Source of the DNA: Hoplostethus atlanticus
Taxonomy: Eukaryota > Chordata > Actinopteri > Trachichthyiformes > Trachichthyidae
Direction of reading: 5' to 3'
Assembly: GCA_034670405.1 (NCBI GenBank)
Contig: JAXDDX010000312.1
Span: 1 to 64,000 of the forward strand
Length of the DNA stretch: 64,000 nt
Below are positions 45,870 through 58,410 of this stretch, one piece after another. The notes under the pieces were generated by a model, which was not told where the DNA came from, ran no database searches, and saw only the letters and a program-made list of their open reading frames with translations. The translations under genes were made by a program, and so were the position numbers. Position 1 is the first letter of the stretch. Every line of letters starts with the position of its first letter.

Positions 45870-46123
45870 GTGCCACTGCCAGCTTATTTGACAACACAGT
45901 CACACAGGGTCACACAGGACCCCTCGAGGGTCAACAGTACACTATATGGCGCGTGGCATCTTCCCGTTTATCTGGTAACCATGTGCATAAGGCTGCTGGA
46001 GTCAGCTCCTGTGCAAAGAAAATAAACCCCCCCCTGAGGAGAGACTGGCCCCTCCACATTTCTCCACGTACTCTGCTGCTCTCTGCAGACAAAAAAGCTT
46101 GTATTTCCCAGTTTTCAGGAAAT

Positions 46124-46146
46124 TTCTTTCTTTCTTTCTTTCTTTC
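46124..46146. repeat. TTTC microsatellite
   Basis: Five to six TTTC units. Confidence 0.85.
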
Positions 46147-47063
46147 CTGCGATGGGATTTCGTAGGTCCGGGGTCATCAAACGTGCACAACCTGCAAATG
46201 AACCTTCACACTTTCAATTCCAGGCAACACGTGAAAATCATGGACGATATGTGACGCATGTGGCATTCCCTGTGCTTGTCTGACAACCCGCTCACATTGG
46301 TTGGTCGGGGTCAACTCATGTGAGGCGTGACTCATAGCAAGGTTCACACTCATTTGAAACCGCCAAGATTTCCACGATTGAAGTTCTCTCGAGACTTTGG
46401 TTGATCCTGATCAGCCTCTCCACACACAGAGTTCATGTTTTACAGCCAACCAAACATTGTAATGTCAACCATAAACCAGAAATCGGACAGTTTGTTGGGT
46501 TTATATGAAATGAATATATCATTCCCTACACTTGACTACAGTTATTTCCTTGTTGGTGATGTCAGAATTCAGGAAGTGAATGAAATTGCCAACCCTTTGA
46601 GTTCCCAAGTCGTATTTACCATCTGAAAGCTGAGCTGAATGGTGTTCTTATTACGATGGTACATTATGCCATTCATTTGGCAACCCGCTCTCCATGGGTT
46701 GCCAGGTTCAGCTCCCAAACCCCCACTAGCTGATGCAAAATGCAACAGGACATTTTCTGTGGCAGCACCTCAACGCTTGGAATTCCGTGGAAATCCTAAA
46801 CCAGCGCGGACATGTTTCAACCGGCAAGGACTTCCAGGCTGATGTAGGGAATGAATGTGTGGGAATAAAGGGTGGGATGAAGGGGGGGGGGGGGGTTGTC
46901 TGGAAGTGCTTGAAGTGGGCTGGAAAACAAACGCTGTGTTTACCCAGAGCCCAAGCCCTCCAATTTCCCCCCAGTTGTACACTGATGCAGCCTGCAGGGG
47001 CAATTAGAAACCATCTGCTAAAGCCCAGCCTGGACAGGGGACCGTCACTCAACGAGACAACCA

Positions 47064-47192
47064 CGTGTGTGTGTGTGTGTGTGTGTGTGTTGAGAGAGAT
47101 TATTGAAGCACGCGAGGCGGAGAAAGAAAGACCGACTAGGGAAAGAGATCATCATCATCATGATGATGGTGATGATGATGATGATGATGATG
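47064..47192. repeat. GT and GAT microsatellites
   Basis: (GT)n at 47,064-47,090. At 47,147-47,192 an ATC run turns into a GAT run, which makes a hairpin-forming inverted repeat. Confidence 0.8.
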
Positions 47193-47424
47193 TTATATAG
47201 ACTCATCTTAGGTAGCGCAGGGTAAAGCCGTCTAAACTCTGTTACTCACCTTTTTATTTGACGTGTCTGGAGCTCTTTTATATCCTCAGAATAGCATTTT
47301 AATGTTATGTTCTTGAATAGACCATATTGTGATATTTTTAATATCACAGATTTTGCCACTTGAGGCTGACCAGTATTCACTCTCGCCCACATTATAAAGG
47401 TTTGTATTAGGTTAAATGCTTCCC

Positions 47425-47570
47425 ATAGACAACCAGTGCAGTATTGATCAGTTCTACACTAAATATGTAATCAATCAAACTGCATCGTATCCATCATATC
47501 AGAGGTGGACCACACTGACTGGACCGGATCTTAAAAGGGCGATATCGGCCCCATATATCACTAGCACTAC
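47425..47570. repeat. dispersed GATATCGG repeat, copy D (right part)
   Basis: Contains CATATCAGAGGTGGACCACA, CTGACTGGACCGGATCT and GCGATATCGGCCCCATATAT. Confidence 0.6.
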
Positions 47571-48903
47571 ACTAGCATATCACTAGCACTACATTGCAGA
47601 GTGAACCGAGTTGAAGTTTTCTCTCTACTGCAGCCCTCTGGTCCATGCAGACAGAAGGGGGCAGTACAGCTCTCTCTCCCCGTGAATCCCAAACCTCCCA
47701 TCGGAGCTGCGGAGAGGAGCGAGGGCTCACACGTTAACGCCGTTACTTTCCACAAACGGGAGAGCCTCAATTAAACCATTGTCTCGGCTTTGACATCGGG
47801 CTCTTTATAACGGAGAGCTGATGCCTTCCCATTCATCTGTCAGTCTTTCCTCCCCTCAGTCAAAATTAAGGGGTCCAGGGGTTAATGAACTAATTTACTT
47901 TGCCGTGTGATGAGCATTGTGCCGGGAAGACGACGGAGCCCAAAGGCTAGCAGTGGTTGATTTGGTGATATTGAGATTGTGATTGTGTTTTCATTTCGTT
48001 GCTTCAAACGGGGAATGGCAAAAAGAAAAGAAAAGGACAAAGAGTCTGTCTGTCAGGGTATCTGTGAGTCTTTAGAAAGTCTTCAATTATCTCAATTGAA
48101 GGTCTTAAAAAGTATTAAAATGTCTTCGATGGTATTATTCGATTTTTCACCATGTTTCTTTGTCTACTCATAGATGAATACAGAACAGGGGCCGTAGTAC
48201 AATATGCATCGTGTCTGCTTACACAGTTGGACTTCGTGTCCCTTAACAATTCATTTCCCGGTGTGCTTTTTCTCAAACTGCCCATTTCTAGTTTGCACAA
48301 CTTTCACTAGTTATGTTCAATTAAAAATAAGCTGTTTTTTCCCCACCAGCTTTGTTTGTTAAATTGGTCTTTAATTCAGTTCCAGGTAGCATTTCAAAAG
48401 TCTTACAGTTGGCTTTCTGAAACCTGCAGAAAGTGTATGTGTGTAAGTTTCTCCAGCACTGCTTAATCATCATCTGCAGCTTAAGTATTTATCTCACTAG
48501 CTGCATTATATTAAAATAAGAGAATCAAAAGTGTTTGTGTCCAATGCACTTGTGTGTTGTCCATCTCAAATGTTACGTTGCTGCACACGTCGACAACATA
48601 ATGGTCTCTCAAAATGTATCTCTCATAATAATCATGTGCATGTGCGTTTGCCCCCCCGCCCCCCTAAGGACGGCTCTCCTTACATTTACTCTCATTATCT
48701 ATCCGAGGCAATTAGCACCAATAGCACCTCTGGCTTGCTCCAGCGCAACTGCTGTCATTTACCAACTGCCACATGCTAGGAGGCTAATGAATAATATAGC
48801 ATGGCGCAAAGGCAAAATATCCTTATGTGCGTAACACGGAGCGCTTGGCGGCGAAGCGCGAGCCGATATCGAGGCAGCAGGGACGGATAATGAAGATGAT
48901 GGA

Positions 48904-48952
48904 GGGGGGGTGTGTGTGTGTGTGTGTGTGTGTGTTGGGGGGGGGGGGGGGG
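48904..48952. repeat. GT microsatellite flanked by G runs
   Basis: A G7 run, about 12 GT units, then about 16 Gs. A strong G-rich strand that could form unusual structure. Confidence 0.85.
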
Positions 48953-49122
48953 TACACATACAACAGGCTCTGGGGAAATGTTTATAAAGAGTGAGGAGAA
49001 GGCTGGGGAATGTGTGTGTGTCGAGGTGCGCGCTGCTCATGTGAATGCAGATATAGATCTTTCCCATTTTGCCATTTAGCCTCCATTTACCAACACTGCA
49101 TCCAAGCTGTTAACGGTTACTT

Positions 49123-49383
49123 AGGCCCGATATGGTTTTTGAAGGCTGATACCGATACTGATATTTGTGGATTAATGCTACCGATATTTTCTGACAATAT
49201 TCAAGAGCTTAACATTTGACAATTTTCATGTCCAAAAAAGACAAGTATTCAGTGTTTCCCCCCAGAATTGTGTTCTTGTCAGGGTGGGAAAGCATCTAAA
49301 ACAGCATTTAGACCACCATGGGACACTAAAACTTGCCATTGATATCGGCTTGATATCGGCAAACCGATACATCAGTCCAACAG
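49123..49383. repeat. dispersed GATATCGG repeat, copy E
   Basis: Starts GGCCCGATATGGTTTTTGAA and ends GCAAACCGATACATCAGTCC. It contains CATTTAGACCACCATGGGAC. Confidence 0.65.
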
Positions 49384-49454
49384 TGCATTGGTATCTCAGA
49401 ACTTCCCACATATTAAAACCCAATACCCAGTGTCACAGTGTAACATGTTGCATC

Positions 49455-51110
49455 TTAAAGGGGGGGTATTTTACTCATTTTGGGCTATTTAAACTGTTTC
49501 TGGGGGTCTTTACAAGACGTTTGTGAAGTCTATATCAAAAAAAATCCTAAAACCAGCTTCTGTGGTGTGTGTTTCAGTCTCTCATTTTCTCCATTGTAAA
49601 GAACAGGCTGTTTTGAGGGCGGAGGCGGAGAGCAGAGTGCCCATGCTGCTCAAGGTAAACAAATAAGCTTGATGCAGAAATCTTTGACCGTACATGTTTG
49701 AGCCGGAGTCTGACCCAGAATGGGAAGAGGCAGCTGAGGCGGTTCCACTTAGTTTCTCAATGATAACAATTCTGTGTAATATTGTACTTTCGTACCTTGT
49801 GTTTGTGTATGTGGATGTGTGAGCGACACTCTCTGCTGTAGCTGGTCTATTTATGGCTCATGTCCATAAGCTTATTGAATACAACTTGCAGACAAGCTAG
49901 GATTGACAATTTTGTTGAGCTAGTTAGCCAATATATTATTGGATGCAATCTATTTGCATCCAAACAGCGCAGCCAAACAACCAAACGCGATTGTACTAAT
50001 GGTGGCTAAAGTTTACCAAGCCTGACACGTTCGACAGACTTATAAAACAGACACTGGTCCCAACAAATAACTTTAAGATGAGTCCTGACTCCAACCAATA
50101 ACTTTACTTTTACTTTACTTTACTTTTAATGACTCCAGCTTTAGTTTTCTTACTTCTTCCACGCCCAACAAGCCCGTGGCTAGCCCCGCTAGCTCGTTAG
50201 CTAACCAGCAGTGAATATACTAACCAGACTAATTTGGTAAATTAAATCAAAACATGGTGACACTTACAGATTCCAATTTTGCAGATGGGTCACGTACCTT
50301 ATGAATTGCTCCATCTTTAAGCTTCAATTTAGATGCTAATCCTGCCGTTGCTCAAGCAGTCTGAGGACTGATCATCACACACAGAAAAAACTGTAGCCGT
50401 TGCCGTTAAAAATAAAATTAATCCGCTCTGTCCTGGCATTTTCGCGTGTTGGGAGACTGTGCAGGGATCTATGTTGCTGCCTGCATCCTACAAAATAATA
50501 ACTGGAGAGTTGATATATCTCTGTAGATATTTTGTTTTAGCTTCACTCGTCGCAAAGTAATCGTGCATTCCAGTGTACTCGGAAAAAACGGCGTCCGAAT
50601 GTGATATGCGCCGATTCTTTTCACTAATGGTGCTGTAGTAGTTGATGTTGAGTTTATATGCTTGTAACATTCTGAGACTTACCATACAAACATGAGTTTG
50701 CTGCGGGCGATTATGTTTTCCCGACAGATGCACTGGAACACATTTAGATTGGAAGTTAGGAATACCGACTTGGAATTATCGATTTCCGAGTACAATGGAA
50801 TGTACCATAAGCAACGGCTTGCGGCACTGCCGTGAGCTGCATTTTGCGACAACGTAAAATTGGTTGTTCACCTGGGCGTGGGCATGCTCTGAGAGGGGCT
50901 GGATTTGCCCCTTATGACGTCCACAGGAACCACTTTCTGAAACGGGCTGTTTTTCTCCTATCTTTGGCACCGTTTTTGGAAAAAGGAAAATACAGAAAAA
51001 CGGGTTGACTTCCAGATTTCAAATTTTCTCAGCTGCTTAGGGAAGTAATTTCCTGTGGAACATGTATAAGCGCCAGGAATAAACCGTTTTCCATAATATG
51101 GGACCTTTAA
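49455..51110. mobile_element. TTAA-flanked DNA element, Kolobok- or piggyBac-like
   Basis: TTAA lies on both edges (49,455-49,458 and 51,107-51,110), next to weak inverted ends AGGGGGGGTATTTTA and AGGTCCCATATTATGG. From ATG 49,694 the plus strand reads MFEPESDPEWEEAAEAV, which resembles the P2X7-tail-like segment carried by fish Kolobok elements. No intact transposase. Kolobok and piggyBac both duplicate TTAA. The peptide favours Kolobok, on modest evidence. Confidence 0.4.
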
Positions 51111-51850
51111 GTATTGGACTTTTCACTGTTACGGAAAATGCATTGTCGCTCATTTTTGTTCAATGACACCAAACTACTGGTCTAAATCTATATTTATTCC
51201 TGCCCTGCAAGCTCTGACTGTCATGTTATTAAAGCTTTCTGGCCTTTATTATGCTAAAACCTCTCTCACCTACCTAGCTTATTACAATCTGAAATTGAGT
51301 GCTGACATATCAAACAATGGGCCACCTGGCATTAATGTCATGGTTAATGACAAAGGGAAGAGGGAGAGGAGAGTGCATCCCATGAACACGTGCACACACT
51401 AATACACACACATATATACACCGGGCAGATTTTAAGAGCCCACAAAGACCATATATCTTGACTGAGAAAGAATAGTTTTCTCAGTTGGGTCACAAACCTC
51501 CTATCAACTACATCTGGCTCCATCATGGAGGTCCAGTGGAGAATTGGCTGTGCATAAATAACAACAAGGCTAGAAAAAGAGAGATACCAAAAAACATGGT
51601 TGTGGTGTGGCTGTAGATCCATTCAGTAACGTTCTCGGTAAAAGTGAATAGTGTGATAATGTTAGATAGATGTGATAGATTTGTTACTGTGACTCAGTAA
51701 ATATAATAACTAATTGTACTACCGCATTTTGGCGTGTCAGTGTAAATTTGAAAATGCTAGCCTATAACACAGTGGTGAGATGCATCCCCCCAATCACGTC
51801 TTTGCTCTTAGAGCTCAAATTAACAAATGAGGGTATGGAGCCCAATCAAT

Positions 51851-52004
51851 GGGAGAGAGAGAGAGACAGTGAGAAGGAGAAAACAAGAGGGAGGAAGAGG
51901 ACAAACAAGCATGAGACACAAGGAGAGAGAAAGAGAATACGGATACACAAAATCTGAAATAGCAGCGAGAGAGTACGACAAAGAAGGGATCAGAGACAGA
52001 GAGC

Positions 52005-52037
<33 letters not shown>

Positions 52038-52040
52038 AGT
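51851..52040. repeat. purine-rich GA tract
   Basis: About 190 bp of mostly A and G on the plus strand, ending in an uninterrupted (GA)n near 52,003-52,028. Confidence 0.8.
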
Positions 52041-52207
52041 AGGGATAGATGTGGGTTTGTCTGTAGTGTTCTTCACTGGGCTGGAGGGCATGTGCAGCAT
52101 CTGCAACTGGAGCAGAGAAAAGCGATTTGTCCTCAGCTGCACCATTGCCTTTATCTGTCCACACTTACAGAATGGGATTGCATGCCTTGGACAGGCTCCT
52201 CTACCAC

Positions 52208-52214
52208 TGTGTGT

Positions 52215-52267
<53 letters not shown>

Positions 52268-52271
52268 TGTG
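52208..52271. repeat. GT/GC microsatellite
   Basis: Over 40 bp of GT leads into GCGCGCGC. Alternating purine-pyrimidine DNA of this kind can adopt Z-form. Confidence 0.85.
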
Positions 52272-52869
52272 CGTATGGCCGTGCACAAGGCAGAGTACAT
52301 TCCCTTGCAGAGTTACACCGTTAAAGAGAGGGAAAGGCTGAAGACTAGTAGTGAACAGCATGATTAAAGGTGCTATGTGTTTCATTTTAACATCAATAAA
52401 TCAGTACCATATTAATTTTGAGACATTAGTATACTTACTGTAAACAAATGAGACCATCACCGAGAAGATTGGCAGCCTCTACCGACCTCTACACTGCATT
52501 TTACATTGTGTACCTCCAGATAGGATTTGGAGGGAAATCTGCTGGATTGCTATACAGCACAAAACAAGAAGAGGGCGCTGTTCTTCCAGTGCAAACAGAG
52601 CCAAATCATTCAGAGTTTCTGGCAACGGCAGATGGTGGGAGGAGAGAAAGGAAGATGGAAAAATCACTTCCAACATGTTCATCCTCTTCAGTAAAGTCAA
52701 AGACACCAGGGAGGGGGGAAAGGAAGAAACAGGGCTTATGGGAAATGTGGTCTTAATTTTGAGAAACACAAGCAATAGTTGTCAAATTGATGAAGATGTT
52801 TTTTTAATTTGCATGTGTTTTTTTAAGTTGCAATGCGTTGAGCTCTCAGGGCCACCGTAGGTATCACTA

Positions 52870-53163
52870 TTAATTTAACGATATATTGATCATTGTCTAT
52901 GGGAAGCCCGAAAACCGAATTGATTCTAATGAACATTTTGATCAGCTTTCACACAAACACTTTATTATCCTGTGTTTCAACAGAGAGTTTTAGTGTCCCA
53001 TGGCTTTTCCAACCCTCATAAGAAGAAAATTCTGAAACGCTGAATACTTAATACTGTTTTTTATGTAGTTTGGCACCAAAATGATGAAATTTAACAAGAT
53101 ATGAGCTATTCGCTGTTTTAATCCAATATTGGTATCAGTTACCTATATCAGTCGAACCCTACT
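52870..53163. repeat. dispersed GATATCGG repeat, copy F (reverse orientation)
   Basis: Contains GAGAGTTTTAGTGTCCCATG and ends ATATCAGTCGAACCCTACTA, the inverse of the family's left terminus. Confidence 0.6.
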
Positions 53164-53203
53164 AATCTTATCTAATGAGTGGAAGGTGCGGAGGTGCAGA
53201 GTA

Positions 53204-53228
53204 GACACACACACACACACACACACAC
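53204..53228. repeat. CA microsatellite
   Basis: About 24 bp of (AC)n. Confidence 0.85.
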
Positions 53229-54632
53229 GCTGCACACACATTTCCGTGGAATACATTAGCCCACATCTGCTCTTCCAGATAAGCTCCATGGTTTATGTAT
53301 GTGTGTAATTTGGTCGCTATTGTAAATTTGTCTAAGTGCCTTACCTTCAATGGTTCAGTGTTGTGTTTCCATTTATGTGTTATCAGTTCCTGCTCATCCA
53401 AAACAATGACGGCTGACTTACTGGTTTCTAAATGTTGATTTGACTTGAGGCGGAGCGTCGGGACGGGAATAGCCAGTCCACCGTGGCTGTTAATGAACAC
53501 AAAAGGGGTCGAGGTAGCAACGAGGTGTAAGTCCCATTTATCACTAAAGCTGTTTATTCATTTTAAACTATAATGAAAAAAAACTATAATAATAATGTAG
53601 CCCCTGTTCAGAGAGACTCCTCTGGGTTTCAAGTCATTAATTCTTCTTCGGGATCGCCAAAGGGTGCACAATTTAATTTTTGTCCGTGAAAGTGAAAACA
53701 GGCTTTGCGTCACAGAACGTCTGACTATGCTACATACCTCTTTGTGTAAATTGGTTTAAAACTGTCCAGAGAGATGGGTCAGACAGACAGAGAGAAAAAG
53801 ACCCAATGCAGAGACACTGAGAGGCAGACAGCCGGAGAGAGAAAGACAGAGAACAAATTTGAATATGAGAGTCCTGCAGCTTAAACAAACTGAGATTTAC
53901 ATAGAGATTAAAGCTCCAGTGTCATATCATCTGCTGGCACAAAAACTGAAAAAGAAGTGAGAAAGTAATCGAGTTACTTCACTGAGGTGCAAATCAACTG
54001 AAGGAGAAGGAGAAGAGAGAGAGAGAGACACACTGAGTGAGGATGCATAAAAACGATAGAAAATGAAGGGAATTAAAATGAAAGTAGAGAGAACATCTGT
54101 TGAGTGGAGCTAAAAATTAGTTTGCAGCCTCAAAAAGAGTGTGTCTGTCTCCTCGCCACTCCAGTAAATAAATCAATGCCCTAATGCTTCTCGCCTCCCT
54201 CCTTACCCAGGTTACATCTGGCCGCTCAATCAGAGCTAATAAAATCAAAGAGCCAATCATCGCCCTTCCCTTAGCTCACCGAACTGCATCGAAGCAAAAT
54301 ACGGTAGATACGCGAAGGGCGACGGGCAAAACAAAGAAATTCACAAATTCGAGAAAGAATCGAGATGGCCCGCTGAAAGGAAACGAATGAAAAGATGAAT
54401 GAGGGAACGCCCACTGGAACAAAATGCTCCCATAAGACCGGTTGCCCTAGATTACAGAATACCCTGTGATGAAAAACTTGGCTCAACTGAGGCGATTCAG
54501 GTAACTCCGCTTGGCGTTGTGCTCAACATAATTGATCTTCCCCTTATTTCGCAGGAAGGTGCGGAGACGAACCACCAAGCGTAACATAGCGCATAAGGCT
54601 ATCAAAGACCGTGAGCCACAGTGGATATCAAG

Positions 54633-54912
54633 TAGGGTTTGGCCAATATGGGTTTTTGAAAGCTGATGCTGATGCCGGCGTTTTTGATGCTTTGTTGGTT
54701 GGTTCTTGATATTTATCTTGAAAACGGTCCGATTGATTGTGAAAGCGACAGAGCGTTCCTCTGAAAAGTGTCGCTGCTCTTCTTTTACAGTGCTCTAGTC
54801 ATACACACAGGGGTGCATTTACACACACATATACACTTTGACGGATACAATTTGACAATTTTAATTTGACAATTTTCATGCCCAAAAAAAGTATTTATTC
54901 ACCATAGAATTT

Positions 54913-54961
<49 letters not shown>

Positions 54962-55046
54962 CTACAATAAATATGTAATCAATCAAACTGAATCATATCC
55001 CATATCCCATTTTTAATAAAAGGCCCCATATATTGGTCTAATCCTA
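54633..55046. mobile_element. dispersed GATATCGG repeat, copy G (most complete)
   Basis: Left end TAGGGTTTGGCCAATATGGG and right end CCATATATTGGTCTAATCCTA are inverted copies of each other. The roughly 414-bp length and lack of ORF fit a non-autonomous DNA transposon. It contains a (TAA)n run at 54,913-54,960. Confidence 0.65.
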
Positions 55047-55104
55047 ATACACACACATATGTATAGGCATCAACACACTACTTCCTTTCACTACGCGATT
55101 ACAT

Positions 55105-55107
55105 CAT

Positions 55108-55143
<36 letters not shown>
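55105..55143. repeat. CATC microsatellite
   Basis: Nine CATC units, one with a change. Confidence 0.85.
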
Positions 55144-55799
55144 AATGTCAGTACCAGCTCTCCTTCCCTCCATTTATTAGTCGCTATCGATTCATCATGG
55201 AAGTCTATTCAGTGGTGTGTGTTGTTTGCAACATTAACCCTATGTCCCTCTGTCAGTCGGTCAGTCACTCAGATTGAGTGTTATTGGCTGAATCCAGCGG
55301 TGGGTTGAAAGTGACTCATTGGCCGCTTAATAACTTACTGGATGTGTAGAATGGCTCCATTAGCCACAGGCCAATTTTATCTCTCAAGCGTTGAGCTTCT
55401 CTTGCTCAGTTGTACAGACCACACACACACTCACATATATGATTTTTTCAGTTAGTTTAGCAGAAAGATTATTTCAAAAGCAGTTTATACATTCAAACCA
55501 TATTGAGATGATATATAAATTGGTTTGAAACAGGTTTGAAATGAACACTCGCTCAGTCGTACACCTTGTACACATTCCAAATGCCTACTTTCGTCCCATT
55601 CGTTCGCATGAGAGTCAACCCAGGTCCAATCATCCAAAGCAGGGAGGCTTTGACTGTGACAGTGTTTGTGGTGAAAACAAGATGGCCTTCTTTCCCCACT
55701 AAGCCCTCACCCAGTAGGCCAGCTTACACAAATTCCAGAGGTTAGGACCATCAGAGGACTGGCAGATGGAAGGGTTTTTCCTCTCTGTTTGTGTAAGCC

Positions 55800-55978
55800 A
55801 GTGGTTCTCAACCATGTGTCATCGAGGGCCAAGAATCCAAAAGGTTTCATTCCAACCAAGCACTATAGCAGCTGATTTCACAAATCTGCACACCGTCAAC
55901 CAAAGAGAAGGTGAAATGAGCCGCTGTGGTGTTTGGGTTGAATGAAAACCAGCTAAGACCTTGGAAACTTCAAACAGT
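55800..55978. repeat. dispersed repeat, partner of 33,175-33,362
   Basis: Contains GGTTCTCAACCATGTGTCAT, TTTCATTCCAACCA and GCAGCTGATTTCAC, a well-spread fish repeat. Confidence 0.6.
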
Positions 55979-56039
55979 ACTGTAAATACTGTAAATATTG
56001 TGTTGTTTTTTTACTGTAAATACTGTGTACTGTTGACCT

Positions 56040-56135
56040 TTTGCACATTCCCAATGAGCATTGCCACTTTTCATTTCAGTACACACCCCGTGTGTGTATG
56101 TGACAAATAAAGTTCTTGAATCTTGAATCTTGAAG
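56040..56135 (+). repeat. LINE-type 3' tail
   Basis: TATGTGACAAATAAAGTTC followed by CTTGAAT repeats; the same kind of tail as the inverse copy at 27,645. Confidence 0.55.
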
Positions 56136-57932
56136 TGGGCGGTTCAGCTGGAACGACTGGTCTTGAGTAAATCCTTGCCTCACCGTTGGAAAGGTGTTCA
56201 CACTTGGCGACAGGGTAAAGATGCGGCGCCATGATGACAAGGGATCACACACTACCCAATTCTCTCAGCGTCTTGTCCCAACATTCGCAAATCTCACGAG
56301 AACATGACCACTAGCACAAACAGGAAAAAGAAAGCTGCTCACTGTGGCTGCATAAACACTCGTGCTCCTGCCACAATTCAGCAAGCCTCAATTTCATGAT
56401 GTCCAGCGAATGTGTGGAGCCGCAACGATAGCTCCTCTCTTTGCCGTTTTTCCTCTCGTCTACGAGTTGTTGTTGTTAAAAATGACTTCTCTTCTAGTTT
56501 GTTTTCTTTTCTTCTGCCTTGAGGTAAACTTGCCACTCTCAGATTTCAGCCTTGGACCGCCTAGGCCAAACTTACCTTGACTAGGCCAGACTAACCCTGA
56601 CTCACCCTGACTAGCCAAGACGCATCCTGACTAGGCCAGACTTACCTCACCTACCCCAGACTCACCCCAACCCAACTAGAAATAATGTGAGCTAGCCTTT
56701 ACTTTCAGCGCACCATGGTGCATGGTTGAGGACTGTTGAAGTCCTGAATGTATTCGGATTAGTTTCCACCCTACAAATCCTGACAGTAACTAAATTTGAA
56801 CCCAATTTAAGATCTTGTTAGATGGCTTAAGAAGTATCCTTCCCCCCCAAGAGGCTCATTAATCCTCTGCTCACTGCTGCAACAGAACACAACATCTCAC
56901 AGAATGTGGCTTGACTGGGGAACACAACTGGAAGTAGCATCGGATTTATCCGACAATAATGGAAAAAGGAGGAACGCTACTTTGGCTTGAGCAGTTCTAT
57001 AGAAGATTGTAACTTCAAAGACCGTCAGAATAAAAAGCATTGGCTAATTGGCTAATGCGTGGGAAAATATGAAAGATTCAAATAATGCACCAACGCGTTG
57101 CAGCTTAGCCACCTTCATCAGGGTCAGCTTTAGTTGCCGCTCTGGATTAACTGCTTTTCACTGAGTAACTGCAGGTGTTTGTTGAAAAAACAAACGGATT
57201 GGGAATGAATTACCCAGGAAAACAGCATAATTGAGGTGTCTGGGGAGAATGAGAGCTGCATTGTCAGGCCTGCGTGACATGTTGCAATGGAAATAGCTTT
57301 ATTTGATCCTTGAGTCTGTGGGCGTGTGTGAGCATGTTTGCATGCATGCATGTATGTATACGTATGGATTTGTTTTCATTTCTGTGCAATAATGGCAGTA
57401 ATAAAGGCAGCAGATGGCACACAGGTTGCTTTTTTTAATCTAACCATCATTTTTCCTTTCTTTCTTTCTTTGTTTGGCTTGCACAATTTCTGACTCAGTG
57501 ACAGCGCAGTGATGCTAAAGTGGAGGGAATCAGAGTCTCAAATTACAGGTGTGCTTCAAAATCCTCTCTAGATATTTTCTCCGGAGGTTTACAATTGGAC
57601 TAACTAACAAGGGTTAGGTAGTAGTAGCAGTTGAAATTATTGAGTGGCAAGTAGTAGAAATATAGATTATAGACAAAGAAAACATGAATGAAAAACATAT
57701 TAGAACATACCAAAAAATATGAAATATGTACAATACGAAATATGTTGAGTAGTAGTATTTTTATATTACTAGGTAGTATTTATATCTGAAAGCTGAGGAG
57801 AATGGTATTTTCTTAGTAGGAAGTTTGTATATACCATCTTTCCTATAGGAAGTGAACCCAGCATCACTATCCCTCTGTCTATCCTCATCTAGATCCATGC
57901 CCTTCCATCCCATCAGCCCTAACGCATGGGCA

Positions 57933-57933
57933 T

Positions 57934-57969
<36 letters not shown>

Positions 57970-58036
57970 ACACACAAACTTTTACTTAAAACACACAACT
58001 GCAGTGCCAGACGCAACTGCACACACACACACACAC
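57933..58036. repeat. two CA microsatellites
   Basis: (CA)n at 57,933-57,975 and 58,020-58,036. Confidence 0.85.
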
Positions 58037-58073
58037 GCCTGGTATGCATGGCAACCAAGGCTGTTGGAGACAG

Positions 58074-58076
<3 letters not shown>

Positions 58077-58116
<40 letters not shown>

Positions 58117-58171
58117 AAGTGAGACAGAGTGCAACAAAGCAGAGGTAGAGAGAGGTTAGCTTAAGAAGACA

Positions 58172-58202
<31 letters not shown>
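58077..58202. repeat. GA microsatellites upstream of the 58,386 exon
   Basis: (GA)n at 58,077-58,115 and 58,178-58,202, within 350 bp upstream of a candidate first exon. Confidence 0.85.
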
Positions 58203-58385
58203 TGGGAATTGACAAAGGGCAGAGAGGAGGAGAAATTAGGTTAAGAACAAGGGAGAGAGACATACTCGCAGACAGGAGAGAGAGAGAGAGCGAGAAGGGG
58301 AGGTAGAGAGAGCTTAGCGGCGCATTACAACCCCGCTCTCCATCTTTTCAGTGTCAGTTGGTTCTGCGACTCGGCGACAGGCAGC

Positions 58386-58410
58386 ATGGAGCTGGAGCCT
58401 CAGAGATTCA
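58386..58410 (+). CDS. candidate alternative first coding exon
   Basis: ATG 58,386 opens eight codons (MELEPQRF) plus one base before a donor (TTCA|GTACGTG). It has the same phase as the exon at 42,150-42,303, so both could join the same downstream exon. With a following TG GAG CGC the junction would read M-E-R, as opposed to V-E-R after the other exon. The upstream DNA is GA-rich and then GC-richer, as at many promoters. A short exon like this can arise by chance. The link to plch2 is inferred from phase and gene order only. Confidence 0.35.

Larger units (their letters stand above)
42304..58385 (+). other. long stretch without coding sequence, probable intron
   Basis: If the exon at 42,150-42,303 is real, this is intron. 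It contains only transposon pieces, microsatellites and unremarkable DNA. The separate entries below describe what I could identify. Confidence 0.35.

Noticed and set aside
51827-52042. Open frame rich in Arg and Glu
   Set aside because: Produced by GA-rich simple-sequence DNA; no domain or splice context.
57048-57125. Short CAACGCGTTGCAGCTTAG motif
   Set aside because: Resembles a piece of a common fish repeat but is too short to assign.
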